This document shows positions 47,386-55,557 of a stretch of DNA of 64,000 nucleotides, piece by piece (within the stretch, counting starts at the first letter, position 1; every line of letters starts with the position of its first letter). Position numbers and translations under genes: made by a program. Under the pieces are notes generated by a model, which saw only the letters and a list, made by a program, of their open reading frames with translations, did no database searches and was not told where the DNA came from. This stretch comes from an uncultured Phocaeicola sp. (GTDB lineage Bacteria > Bacteroidota > Bacteroidia > Bacteroidales > Bacteroidaceae): assembly GCA_947581855.1 (NCBI GenBank), contig CANPVZ010000018.1, forward strand, positions 23,523 through 87,522. Direction: 5' to 3'.

Positions 47386-49485
47386 TTAGTCTACCGATAA
47401 AACTTCGTCATCCTGGAAATTGATTGTTCCAGGAGAACCATTTGTATCGCCCCATCCTATAGTTTGTCCCAGCCATGGGTTCTTAGTAAGGGCTGTATTG
47501 TTGATACCACTAATGTAATAATTGGATTTCCAACTCAGAAGAACTGGATTGTTGTTGCTATCTTTGTCACCAGGAGTCGGAGGCTCTTTCAGTTGAAAGT
47601 TTTGCTCCCAGAATTCAGCAACTTTTTTTAATTCCTTCTGGAAATCTGGGGAATCTGGATCTGCCCCTACTGTTTCTCTTGCGTTTAACAATGGGTCAGC
47701 TGTCAAGTTATCGTCATTGTTTCCAGGGATGTAGAGTTCACTTTTCACATCAATATAACGCGATGTGCGACATGTTCCTATTAAAGGAGTAAGACCTAAT
47801 ATTTCACAAGTGTTTTCATCGCTTAAATACATCCTTTCGCCGTTGCCACAATAGCCTTGTCCTCCATCATAGAGTAACCAGCGCCAAATATCCCAATAGC
47901 GTTTTCCTTCGTAAGCCAATTCGATGAGCCGTTCGTGCAGACAACCAGCAATAGCTGATTCACGGCTATTAATGTAACTGTCGAGGCCATAGTTTTGGTT
48001 CCCTTTGGGGATGCCTACTCTGGCGCGGAGCTTACCTAGTTCCTGTTTGCATAACTCCACTTGTCCTGTTGCAGCATAGCATTCAGCTAAGTTCAATGCC
48101 AGTTCAGCGTAACGGTATTCGTATACGTTGATTCCGCTGTATTCGAATTCTTCTTTTGCCGCTTGTATATTTGTCATTTTTCGGATAAATACCGGACTAG
48201 GCACATTGTTTTCTTCGCTATACCCATAAGTAGCTAAATAGGTATTTGGTGTTTCAGCATTTTCATCAGGAACAAGTGATTTTATCCATCGGTAAGCCCA
48301 TACGGTATCGTTAGGGAGTTCCTTGTATCCCCAAATCATACCGTTAAAAGCGAAAGTGCGATAGAAACGCGGGTCGCGGTTTTCCATAAAGTGCATGTTG
48401 CCATTGGCTAATTTATCGGCTTCCTTCACTAAAGTACCATCGGCATTGGGAAATTTATCAATTAATTCTATTGGTACTTTAATTCCGCCACTTCCACCTT
48501 GTGAGGTGAGGCGTGCAGACTGTTCCCAACCATTATAAGTAGCACCACTTTCTTTTCCCTGATGGTTGAGCCGAAGGAAAATAGTTTCTTTGTTGTCTTC
48601 CGTGTTACTTGACTTGCATAGCATATTTTCCCATTCCTTTGCTGAACTGATGCCGTCGAGTCCTTTGTCAGGCATGGCAGCCTGTGCATCTTGGGCGGCT
48701 TTTAACGCTTTCTTCCAACGGATGTTGTCGGGATTGTTCCAATTACGGTTGAATATGGGACTGGCATAAGTAAGCAGTACGCGGCTTTTTAAGGCTAATG
48801 CTGCACCGCGGGTTACACGCCCGTAGTCGTCACCTGACCAATAATCAGGAAGCATTTCGGCGGCAGTATTCAGGTCTTTTACAATTTGTTCCACACACTG
48901 TGTGACGGAAGAACGGGGTAGTCCGGTGTCCGAGGCTTCAGCGTTAAGTACGGTGGTGACGATAGGTACGGGTCCGTAGATACGTACTAAGTCGAACATT
49001 TGTGCGGCTCGGAGGAAATAAGCTTGTCCCTTAGCTTTCTTAATGTAATCTTTGTTAAACGATGACGCATTGTTATCCAGTTCTTCTAATAAGTTATTGC
49101 AATAGCGTATCTGATGGTAGCCTGAGGCTGGCGATTTTTTTCCGGCAGCTAAACTGGTGCCGAAATAAGAAGACATAAAGGAGGTGTTTCCCAATTCGGT
49201 AATAGTATAGTACGTTGTTCCTGGGTTAGTTTTTGCGCTGATGCCCCATGCCTCCTCGGTTAAATTGTCGAACGAGGTGCTTTGGTATACAATTGTTTTG
49301 TTCGGGGTATTGAAACCTTTATACATCAGTTCATAAAGAGCGTTGATATACCAAGTGGCTTTGGTTTCCGTATCTAGTCTGTCGTAAACGCCGTCTTGCG
49401 CCATGTCGAGGAAAGAGTCGCTACATCCAACTGTGGAGAATCCCAAGGCCAGGAGTGCTATATAAAATATATTTTTCTTTTTCAT
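47386..49485 (-). CDS. SusD/RagB-type nutrient-binding lipoprotein
   Basis: A 699-residue outer-membrane lipoprotein that caps a SusC-type transporter and binds a glycan or peptide. The signal peptide ends at GFSTVGCSDSFLD (Cys about residue 21). A TPR-containing helical core includes KAKGQAYFLRAAQMFDLVRIYGPVP and ERLIELAYEGKRYWDIWRW, both typical of SusD. It lies 25 bp after the susC gene on the same strand. No glycoside hydrolase or regulator gene is adjacent, so the substrate is unknown. If SusC is switched off by its frameshift, this protein may be made without a partner. Confidence 0.94.
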   Translation of the reverse strand: MKKKNIFYIALLALGFSTVGCSDSFLDMAQDGVYDRLDTETKATWYINALYELMYKGFNTPNKTIVYQSTSFDNLTEEAWGISAKTNPGTTYYTITELGNTSFMSSYFGTSLAAGKKSPASGYHQIRYCNNLLEELDNNASSFNKDYIKKAKGQAYFLRAAQMFDLVRIYGPVPIVTTVLNAEASDTGLPRSSVTQCVEQIVKDLNTAAEMLPDYWSGDDYGRVTRGAALALKSRVLLTYASPIFNRNWNNPDNIRWKKALKAAQDAQAAMPDKGLDGISSAKEWENMLCKSSNTEDNKETIFLRLNHQGKESGATYNGWEQSARLTSQGGSGGIKVPIELIDKFPNADGTLVKEADKLANGNMHFMENRDPRFYRTFAFNGMIWGYKELPNDTVWAYRWIKSLVPDENAETPNTYLATYGYSEENNVPSPVFIRKMTNIQAAKEEFEYSGINVYEYRYAELALNLAECYAATGQVELCKQELGKLRARVGIPKGNQNYGLDSYINSRESAIAGCLHERLIELAYEGKRYWDIWRWLLYDGGQGYCGNGERMYLSDENTCEILGLTPLIGTCRTSRYIDVKSELYIPGNNDDNLTADPLLNARETVGADPDSPDFQKELKKVAEFWEQNFQLKEPPTPGDKDSNNNPVLLSWKSNYYISGINNTALTKNPWLGQTIGWGDTNGSPGTINFQDDEVLSVD

Positions 49486-49510
49486 GATAAATTACGATTA
49501 AACAAATTTG

Positions 49511-52500
49511 TTAAAATGATACGTTGATGCCGAACGACCAAGTACGCAGGCTAGGATAGTCGGTAGCTCCGTCGTTATACATGTTTCGATAATGATTAGG
49601 GTAAGGGTTATACAAGTCGAACAGGTTGTTTCCTGTCAGGTTGAGCCTTACAGACTGCATTTTTAGTGGGGCCACCCATGCCTTGGGTAGCGAATAGGCG
49701 ATGGTAAGGTTACGTATATAGCAACGGAATGTATTTAGTTTCCAAAAGTCGGAGTTTTCGAATACAGATCCGCCTAATTTAGTTTCTACGCCATAGTTGG
49801 GATAGATGCCATCCGGGTTAGTTTCCGGGTCGAACATGTCTTTCCAAAAAGCATCGGGTGACCAAACAAGAGTAGCGTCGCTTTTCACATCCATCTTTTT
49901 GCGGTCTATCATCCGTACGCCACCCCATGAAGTGCTTAAATTGGCATTGACTGTAAGGTCTTTCCAACGGATTCCAAGTTTGGTAGAGAATTCGTGGTCG
50001 TCATGTTTACCACATAATTGAGCCCAGTCTTGTTCCTTGTTGATTTGTCCGTTAGGCCCTTGCTGTACATTATCTTTCATTTCGCCGCCCAAGTCCTGGT
50101 ATGCCAACGCTCCTAAAGGAATTTCTTCTTTTGTGCTTTTTCCCAAGTATTTGGGGATGGTACCCGCTGCAGTGGCCAAATCAGTAAGATAATTCCAATA
50201 AGCATCGCGGTCAGCTTCGGTACGAATGATTCCGTCACCTTTCGAGGTGCCTTTCCATGTGAGGAATCCCCATGTGGCTCGGTAAGTGGAACCTCCTTCT
50301 TCAAGGTCGGAGGTGTTGGAAGGATACTTGTTTTTGTTCAGTCCCGGTATCCATTTCCTCACTTTGTTGCCATCTAAACCGAAATTCATACCTATGCTGT
50401 AACTTACTTCGCCTATTTTATCGCGCCAATGGAGCGAAAGCTCGGTTCCATAATTATCTATACGGCCGAAATTTTGCTGGGCGTAGCTACCTCCAGCATA
50501 TACGGGGATACCAGGTTGCTCAGCTAATTTGGCATTAATAATATCATCATTGATATCATAATACATATCCCACGTTGCACTTAAACGTCCTCGTAAGAAA
50601 GTCATGTCGAAACCAAGGTTCATCTTATGACTCTTGCTCCATTTTAGGTTACGGTTCGGAGATGCGACTCCTGGTAGTAAACCCGAACTGGAGATACCTC
50701 CGTTCGGACCGAATTGCGAACCTGGATTGTTTTGGGTAGTGTATGTTTGTTTCCACTGCCAGTTACCTTTTACGTCATCGCGTCCGGTAAGTCCCCACGA
50801 TACGCGTACCTTTAAGAATTCGAACCAAGGGAGTTTTTCCTTGAACCAATTTTCTTCGGATGTTACCCATCCTGCTGATACGCTTGGGAAAAATCCCCAA
50901 TAGTTTTCGGGAGCAAATTTTACGGAAGCATCTGTGCGGAAGAGAAACTGTAACATGTAGCGGTCGGCGTAACTATATGATATACGTCCCAAATAAGAGA
51001 GGGCTCCCGAACGGTTTTTTGCTTTGTTGGCCATGTCTTTAGCTAAAAAATCTTTCATCGATCCATCACGAGAGTCCCCAGTAAAGATATCGTGAAAGTC
51101 ATCTGGGATGTTGTCGCGGTAGGTTAGTACGTGACTTTTGCTTTTCGCTTCACTACGTTCAATAGAAAACATGGCTGCTATATGATGTTGACCGAAGTCG
51201 CGATCATAATTTACATAAAAGTTTATTTGGCGGTTTTGCGACAAAGAACCCTGAAAATTTACCTGTGCGTCATCTTTAAATATTTTGGTCGAATAGTTTT
51301 CTAGTGGGATATTGTTTGGTAAGTGCTGTCCCACTACTGGTTGTTTGTTGATATAAGCGATTTCGTATGGAAAAGCGAATTGTTGCGAATCGATTGAATT
51401 GTGTGACGTACTGTAATTTGCACGCAATGATAGTCCTTTGATGAAAGGTACTTCGTAAGTAAGAGAAATATTGGCCGTCCAACCGTCTTGTTCGTCAGTG
51501 GTATATGAGTCGTTTTCTGTCAGCCCGAAGTAGTTCCATGAAGATACTGACGATTTCTTAGGATTTGCAATCTTGCTGTATGGGGCAGTATAAGGACCTA
51601 GCCATACTTCCTCTTCCTCGCCATTCTCGTTTTTTAATGTTATGCTCCATGGTATATAGTCTGGCATATGATGTAATACGTTATAGTCGGCTGTGGGCGA
51701 AGAACTGCTTCCTCCATACATTTTGAAGCGAGCTCCTTTGGTCCAAATGGTGTTTTTCTTACTTTCGTTGCCCGAGATGGAAGCGCTTAGTTTCACGTCG
51801 GAAGTTAGTTTGATATCGAGGCCTGCGCGGTAAGTCATGCGACGATAATCTTGTTTACTCAAGTTGGCGCTTTGATCGAAGTAACTAACTCCTGCGTAGT
51901 AAGTAGCCCGTTCAGTACCGCCGCTCACATTTAGCGTGTGGGTTTGTTGGAAGGCGGCTTTCCAATTAGCTTTGTCGAGCCAGTCATAATGCAAGTCGTC
52001 CATAGCAATGATTTCTTCCTCGCTGAAAAATTTATCTATTTCTTCAGCTTTCACTTTTCCGGCATTGCGTACTACTGAATTATAAAAACGCCCATAGTCA
52101 GAACCTTTTAGTACTTTGGAATGACTTACCGCATCATTGAGGGCAAATTTGCCCGAATAAGTAATGCGGGGAACACCCGATTTTCCCCGTTTTGTTTTGA
52201 TAAGGATGGCTCCATTGGCAGCACGTGAACCGTAAATCGCTGCACTAGCATCGCGCAGTACGGTAATACTTTCCACTTCACTAGGATCCAACGTATTCAG
52301 AGCTGATAAATCAGGATACCCTTTTTCAGTAAGTTGCATTACATCATCGATAATTACAAGGGGGTTGTTATTAGGGGAGTCCTTACCTAATCCATTGAGA
52401 CTGCGTGCCTGGCGGATATATACTTGATTATCAATACCTCCACCAGGGCGGGGTGAACCTAATTCAATATGTAACCCATTGATTTCGCCTTGCAAGGCTT

Positions 52501-53021
52501 CTGTGATGGTAGCCACTGGTAAGTCTTCCAGATCTTTGGCCGAAATAGTGGTGATGGAACCGGTTACATTTTTCTGTTTCATACTACCGTAGCCTACTAC
52601 CACCACTTCGTTCATTACTTGGTTATCCGGTTCCATAGTAATAACGAAGTCTGTTTGGTTTGCTATGGAAATCTTTTGTGTTTTGTATCCTACATACGAG
52701 ATTTCCAGTGTCGCGTTTTCTGCAACCTTTAAAGAAAAATTTCCTTCAAAATCGGTGATAGTTCCATCCGGAGTTCCGGCCACTTTTACGGTTACTCCGA
52801 TTAGAATTTCTCCCTTTTCATCGAGGATTTTTCCTTTTACAGTTTTGTCTTGTTTTACCGATTGAACCTGCGAAAATTCCCCCCCCCCGTGGGCTCTTTG
52901 GTGCTTCGGCCAAGAGAAGATAAGGAGAAGCGATTAATAAACTTCCTACAAGTAGTAGCCGTTTATTAATACACTGCCACACATCATGGAAATGATGTGT
53001 CCTGAATTGAATAGTTTTCAT
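49511..53021 (-). CDS. SusC/RagA TonB-dependent transporter with N-terminus out of frame
   Basis: Outer-membrane transporter. The track splits it: 52818-53021 encodes the start MKTIQFRTHHFHDVWQCINKR with signal peptide (LLLVGSLLIASPYLLLAEA), and 49511-52783 encodes the rest. The two join at a run of ten G's (52879-52888, C's on the plus strand). With ten the start frame ends soon after (stop at 52818). With nine or twelve it continues in frame as EFSQVQSVKQDKTVKGKILDEKGE, the usual SusC start (carboxypeptidase-like domain, then plug and barrel with SLNGLG). So the full protein would be about 1170 residues. Either a phase-off allele or a sequencing slip in the tract; the rest of the frame is intact. 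Confidence 0.85.
52879..52888. repeat. Ten-base G/C homopolymer in the susC 5' coding region
   Basis: Ten C's on the plus strand, which are G's in the gene, about 45 codons after the start and just after the signal peptide. This is the length at which slipped-strand mispairing becomes frequent in bacteria. Confidence 0.95.
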
Positions 53022-53310
53022 TTGTAATAGATATTAGGGTTAATAAAAAACGTCGTAAAGATATAGGCAGGAAGATTTAATAAAGTGGAATATTTGGTAT
53101 ATTTTGTGTAATTTTGAGTATTCGTTGTGTTTTTAGGGTAATGGAGAGGACCTTTCGCTATTTCTTAGAATAGATATAAGTGTATGCAAAGATGTTACAT
53201 GGCTTATAAGGATATTGCATACAGCATTATTTCGAAAATATAAATAATACTTGATGTAAAAAGAGTGAGTATATGCAAATGCATAAGCTTATATGTAAGC
53301 ATGGTGAGAA

Positions 53311-53355
53311 AAAAACACGGGTCTTAAGGATTGTTTATTTTATTAAGACCCGTGT
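53311..53355 (-). terminator. Intrinsic terminator of dps
   Basis: Arms ACACGGGTCTTAA and TTAAGACCCGTGT (13 bp, perfect) around a 15-base loop. On the minus strand the stem is followed by TTTTTT, as expected for transcripts ending after dps. Confidence 0.85.
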
Positions 53356-53412
53356 GAAAGTATTAAGTCAGTTAGTCGATGTTGAAGGGTTTTAGGTTAA
53401 AGATACCTGGTA

Positions 53413-53889
53413 TTATTTAGACGAGTATGCACATAACATCCAAACCATCTTTTCTTGTTCTTTCAAATAATCGCTCATCAAAGCTACAGTCGCTTCGTCA
53501 CCTGCTTGGGAGGCGATAGCCAAGATTTTGCGCTCTTCTGTAATGAAATGGCTATAAGTTTCCAGAATGTTATTCAGTGCTTCGTCTCCACAACTAACGC
53601 CTTCCACTTCTTCGATATTAGATGTTTTCAGGTAATCGCTATATTTATTTTTGGGTACGCCGCCCAACATCAGAATGCGTTCCGCCACTTCGTCAACTTT
53701 TTCGGCTGCATTGTCGTATAACTCCTCAAATTTGCTGTGCAATATAAAGAAACCATGTCCTTTGATATTCCAGTGGAATCCCCGTAGGTTAGCATAAAAT
53801 ACTTGGTAGTCAGCTAATAATTGTTGCAATGAATCTACTACCTTTGCTGTTGCTACTGAATCTAACTTGATGTAATTTAAAGTTTTCAT
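53413..53889 (-). CDS. dps: Dps ferritin-like DNA-protecting protein
   Basis: A 158-residue Dps/ferritin dodecamer subunit that stores iron with peroxide and shields DNA. The ferroxidase site residues are in FHWNIKGHGFFILHSKFEELYDNAAEKVDEVAERI, the family's hallmark. It is divergent from oxyR, with 126 bp between the starts, and has an almost ideal promoter (TTTG-N20-TATCTTTG). In Bacteroides OxyR regulates dps; the arrangement here fits that. Confidence 0.96.
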   Translation of the reverse strand: MKTLNYIKLDSVATAKVVDSLQQLLADYQVFYANLRGFHWNIKGHGFFILHSKFEELYDNAAEKVDEVAERILMLGGVPKNKYSDYLKTSNIEEVEGVSCGDEALNNILETYSHFITEERKILAIASQAGDEATVALMSDYLKEQEKMVWMLCAYSSK

Positions 53890-53934
53890 AATGCTATTGT
53901 TTTAATTGGTTATTGTTTTTTCGTTTGTTTGATG

Positions 53935-53966
53935 CAAAGATATAGTAGAAAGTAATACGTGTCAAA
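53935..53966 (-). promoter_or_regulatory. dps promoter, complete Bacteroidetes consensus
   Basis: On the minus strand TTTG (-33), a 20-base spacer, then TATCTTTG (-7, 53935-53942). Spacing and both boxes match the Bacteroidetes consensus. The region overlaps the probable OxyR-controlled zone. Confidence 0.8.
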
Positions 53967-53977
53967 CTGATAATTTC

Positions 53978-53985
53978 TATCTTTG
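53978..53985 (+). promoter_or_regulatory. oxyR promoter -7 box
   Basis: TATCTTTG, 30 bases before the ATG at 54016. A matching -33 TTTG was not found. Confidence 0.55.
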
Positions 53986-54015
53986 TATAGACAAAATCTA
54001 TTAAGCAGAGAAACG

Positions 54016-54942
54016 ATGAATCTACAACAACTGGAATATATACTTGCTGTTGACGAACTCCGCCATTTTGCTAAAGCTGCGGAGTTTTGTAATGTAACCC
54101 AGCCTACCTTGAGTATGATGATACAAAAGTTGGAAGAAGAATTGGGTACCAGAATATTCGACAGGTCTTTTCAACCCGTACAACCTACTCCAATAGGGAA
54201 GAAAATTATAGAGCAGGCAAGGAACACTGTGCATCAGGCTTCGCTTCTTAAAGATCTGGTAAAAGAAGAAAGTAAATCGATGAGTGGGGTTTTCCGCATT
54301 GCCGTGCTGCCAACGATCGCTCCTTATTTGCTCCCGCGTTTCTTTCCGGAGCTAATGGAAGAGTATTCCATGTTGGATATCCGGGTAATGGAAATGAAGA
54401 CTAAAGATTGTCTGGCAGCTTTGCAGGAGGGAAGTGTGGAGGCAGCTGTCATAGCCGGATCGGCGGAAGGCAAAGAGTTCAACTCTGTACCTCTTTATTA
54501 CGAATCGTTCTACGGATATGTGTCACAAAGAGATCCTTTATATAAGAAAGAGATGATTCGCTCTTCCGAGATTAGCGGAGAAAAACTATGGTTATTGGAC
54601 GAGGGGCATTGTTTTCGCGATCAATTAATGCGTTTTTGTCAGTTGAAGTCAGCCCAATCGTGTCAAATAGCCTATAAGTTAGGCAGTATGGAAACTTTTA
54701 TGCGGATGGTAGAAAGTGGTCAGGGAATGACGTTTATTCCCGGTTTGGCGCTATTGCAGCTTAATGAAGAACAGAAGAAATTAGTGCGTCCTTTTGCAAT
54801 ACCCCGACCCACACGGCAGATTCATATCGTTACCCGAACGGATTTTATTCGATATTCCGTTCTTTCTATGTTGATAGAGAAGATACGTGGAGCTGTTCCG
54901 GTGGAAATGTTGACTTTACAGAGCGGACAGAAAGTAGTTTAG
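54016..54942 (+). CDS. oxyR: Hydrogen peroxide sensor OxyR (LysR family)
   Basis: A 308-residue LysR-type activator of peroxide defence. The track ORF starts at 53983; ATG 54016 (MNLQQLEYILAVDELRHFAKAAEF) is the usual start and follows a promoter box at 53978. The HTH lies in residues 1-60; the regulatory domain has the redox pair in GHCFRDQLMRFCQLKSAQSC, matching the C199 and C208 motifs of E. coli OxyR. It activates genes such as dps and katalase-type enzymes; dps is divergently next to it. Confidence 0.95.
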   Translation: MNLQQLEYILAVDELRHFAKAAEFCNVTQPTLSMMIQKLEEELGTRIFDRSFQPVQPTPIGKKIIEQARNTVHQASLLKDLVKEESKSMSGVFRIAVLPTIAPYLLPRFFPELMEEYSMLDIRVMEMKTKDCLAALQEGSVEAAVIAGSAEGKEFNSVPLYYESFYGYVSQRDPLYKKEMIRSSEISGEKLWLLDEGHCFRDQLMRFCQLKSAQSCQIAYKLGSMETFMRMVESGQGMTFIPGLALLQLNEEQKKLVRPFAIPRPTRQIHIVTRTDFIRYSVLSMLIEKIRGAVPVEMLTLQSGQKVV

Positions 54943-55400
54943 GTATATAAAATGAAAGTATACTGTGCATCGAATGTTATTTCCTATAAGTTCCTTTCTG
55001 CTCCTTGGCAAAATCTTTTCTAGGCAGTGTAAAGATTATTTCTATCCTTGATTTTTTATATTTTACGAATGTGGGCTATATAGTTTTCAATAGTGGGCTG
55101 TATAGTTTACATTCGTAGGATATATAGCCCACATGCTAGGCATATAAGTTTTGTATAGAGTGTAATAAAGATAAAAGTTTGCTATATAAAAAGTAACGGA
55201 AAGCCATAATTTATAGCGGGGAATCATTTCTTTTTATTGAAATAAATGTTCTCATCTGAAGGTTTCCATTTTTGGTGAGGATCACTATACAAACTTGCCG
55301 AATGATTACGGACATTCGGATGCGTTACCCGTATTATGTTGCTGGCTTTTCCCATACTTATGGTGGGTTTCTGTATTATTTATTATCTGTGTGATATATG
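54943..55400. other. Intergenic DNA between oxyR and the CRISPR locus
   Basis: Holds a 22-bp periodic repeat array (55071-55158) and otherwise AT-rich DNA without a supported gene. The track ORF 55295-55495 overlaps the tracrRNA and is not believed. Confidence 0.5.
55071..55158 (+). repeat. Four-unit 22-bp periodic repeat
   Basis: Units begin at 55071, 55093, 55115 and 55137, the first GTGGGCTATATAGTTTTCAA. The third unit contains the reverse complement of the first (ATATAGCCCACAT against ATGTGGGCTATAT), so a long hairpin could also form. The GGC-n4-TAGTTT core matches the array at 6.6 kb. Confidence 0.7.
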
Positions 55401-55483
55401 AAAAAGCCCCCGATAAAGGACGAGGGCAACCTAAGTGTTTTCACAACGGAATAATCCTTATTGTGATTTGCTTCAAATTAGTG
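55401..55483 (-). ncRNA. tracrRNA of the type II-C system
   Basis: Minus-strand RNA found by its anti-repeat: ACTAATTTGAAGCAAATCAC (within 55462-55481) is the complement of the CRISPR repeat's first part with one base missing (AAG for AAAG), giving about 22 bp of pairing. Then come a short nexus-like hairpin (GUG, four As, CAC), and a terminator stem GCCCUCG/CGGGGGC followed by UUUUU (55401-55428). Length is about 83 nt. The start is estimated from the TAGCTTTG box at 55487-55494. It is divergent from cas9. Confidence 0.85.
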
Positions 55484-55486
55484 TGG

Positions 55487-55494
55487 CAAAGCTA
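55487..55494 (-). promoter_or_regulatory. tracrRNA promoter -7 box
   Basis: The minus strand reads TAGCTTTG, matching TAnnTTTG, a few bases before the anti-repeat begins. Confidence 0.6.
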
Positions 55495-55536
55495 AAAAAA
55501 TAAAATAATAGATACAATATTTTTAAATATTATTTG

Positions 55537-55544
55537 TAGTTTTG
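55537..55544 (+). promoter_or_regulatory. cas9 promoter -7 box
   Basis: TAGTTTTG matches TAnnTTTG, 14 bases before the ATG at 55558 and 26 before the internal ATG at 55570. The short leader makes the later start possible. With the tracrRNA box 43 bases away it forms a divergent promoter pair. Confidence 0.55.
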
Positions 55545-55557
55545 GGAAAATAATTCA

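Noticed and set aside
55295-55495. 66-residue plus-strand ORF upstream of cas9
   Set aside because: Its last half is the antisense of the tracrRNA terminator and anti-repeat, and no domain is seen.
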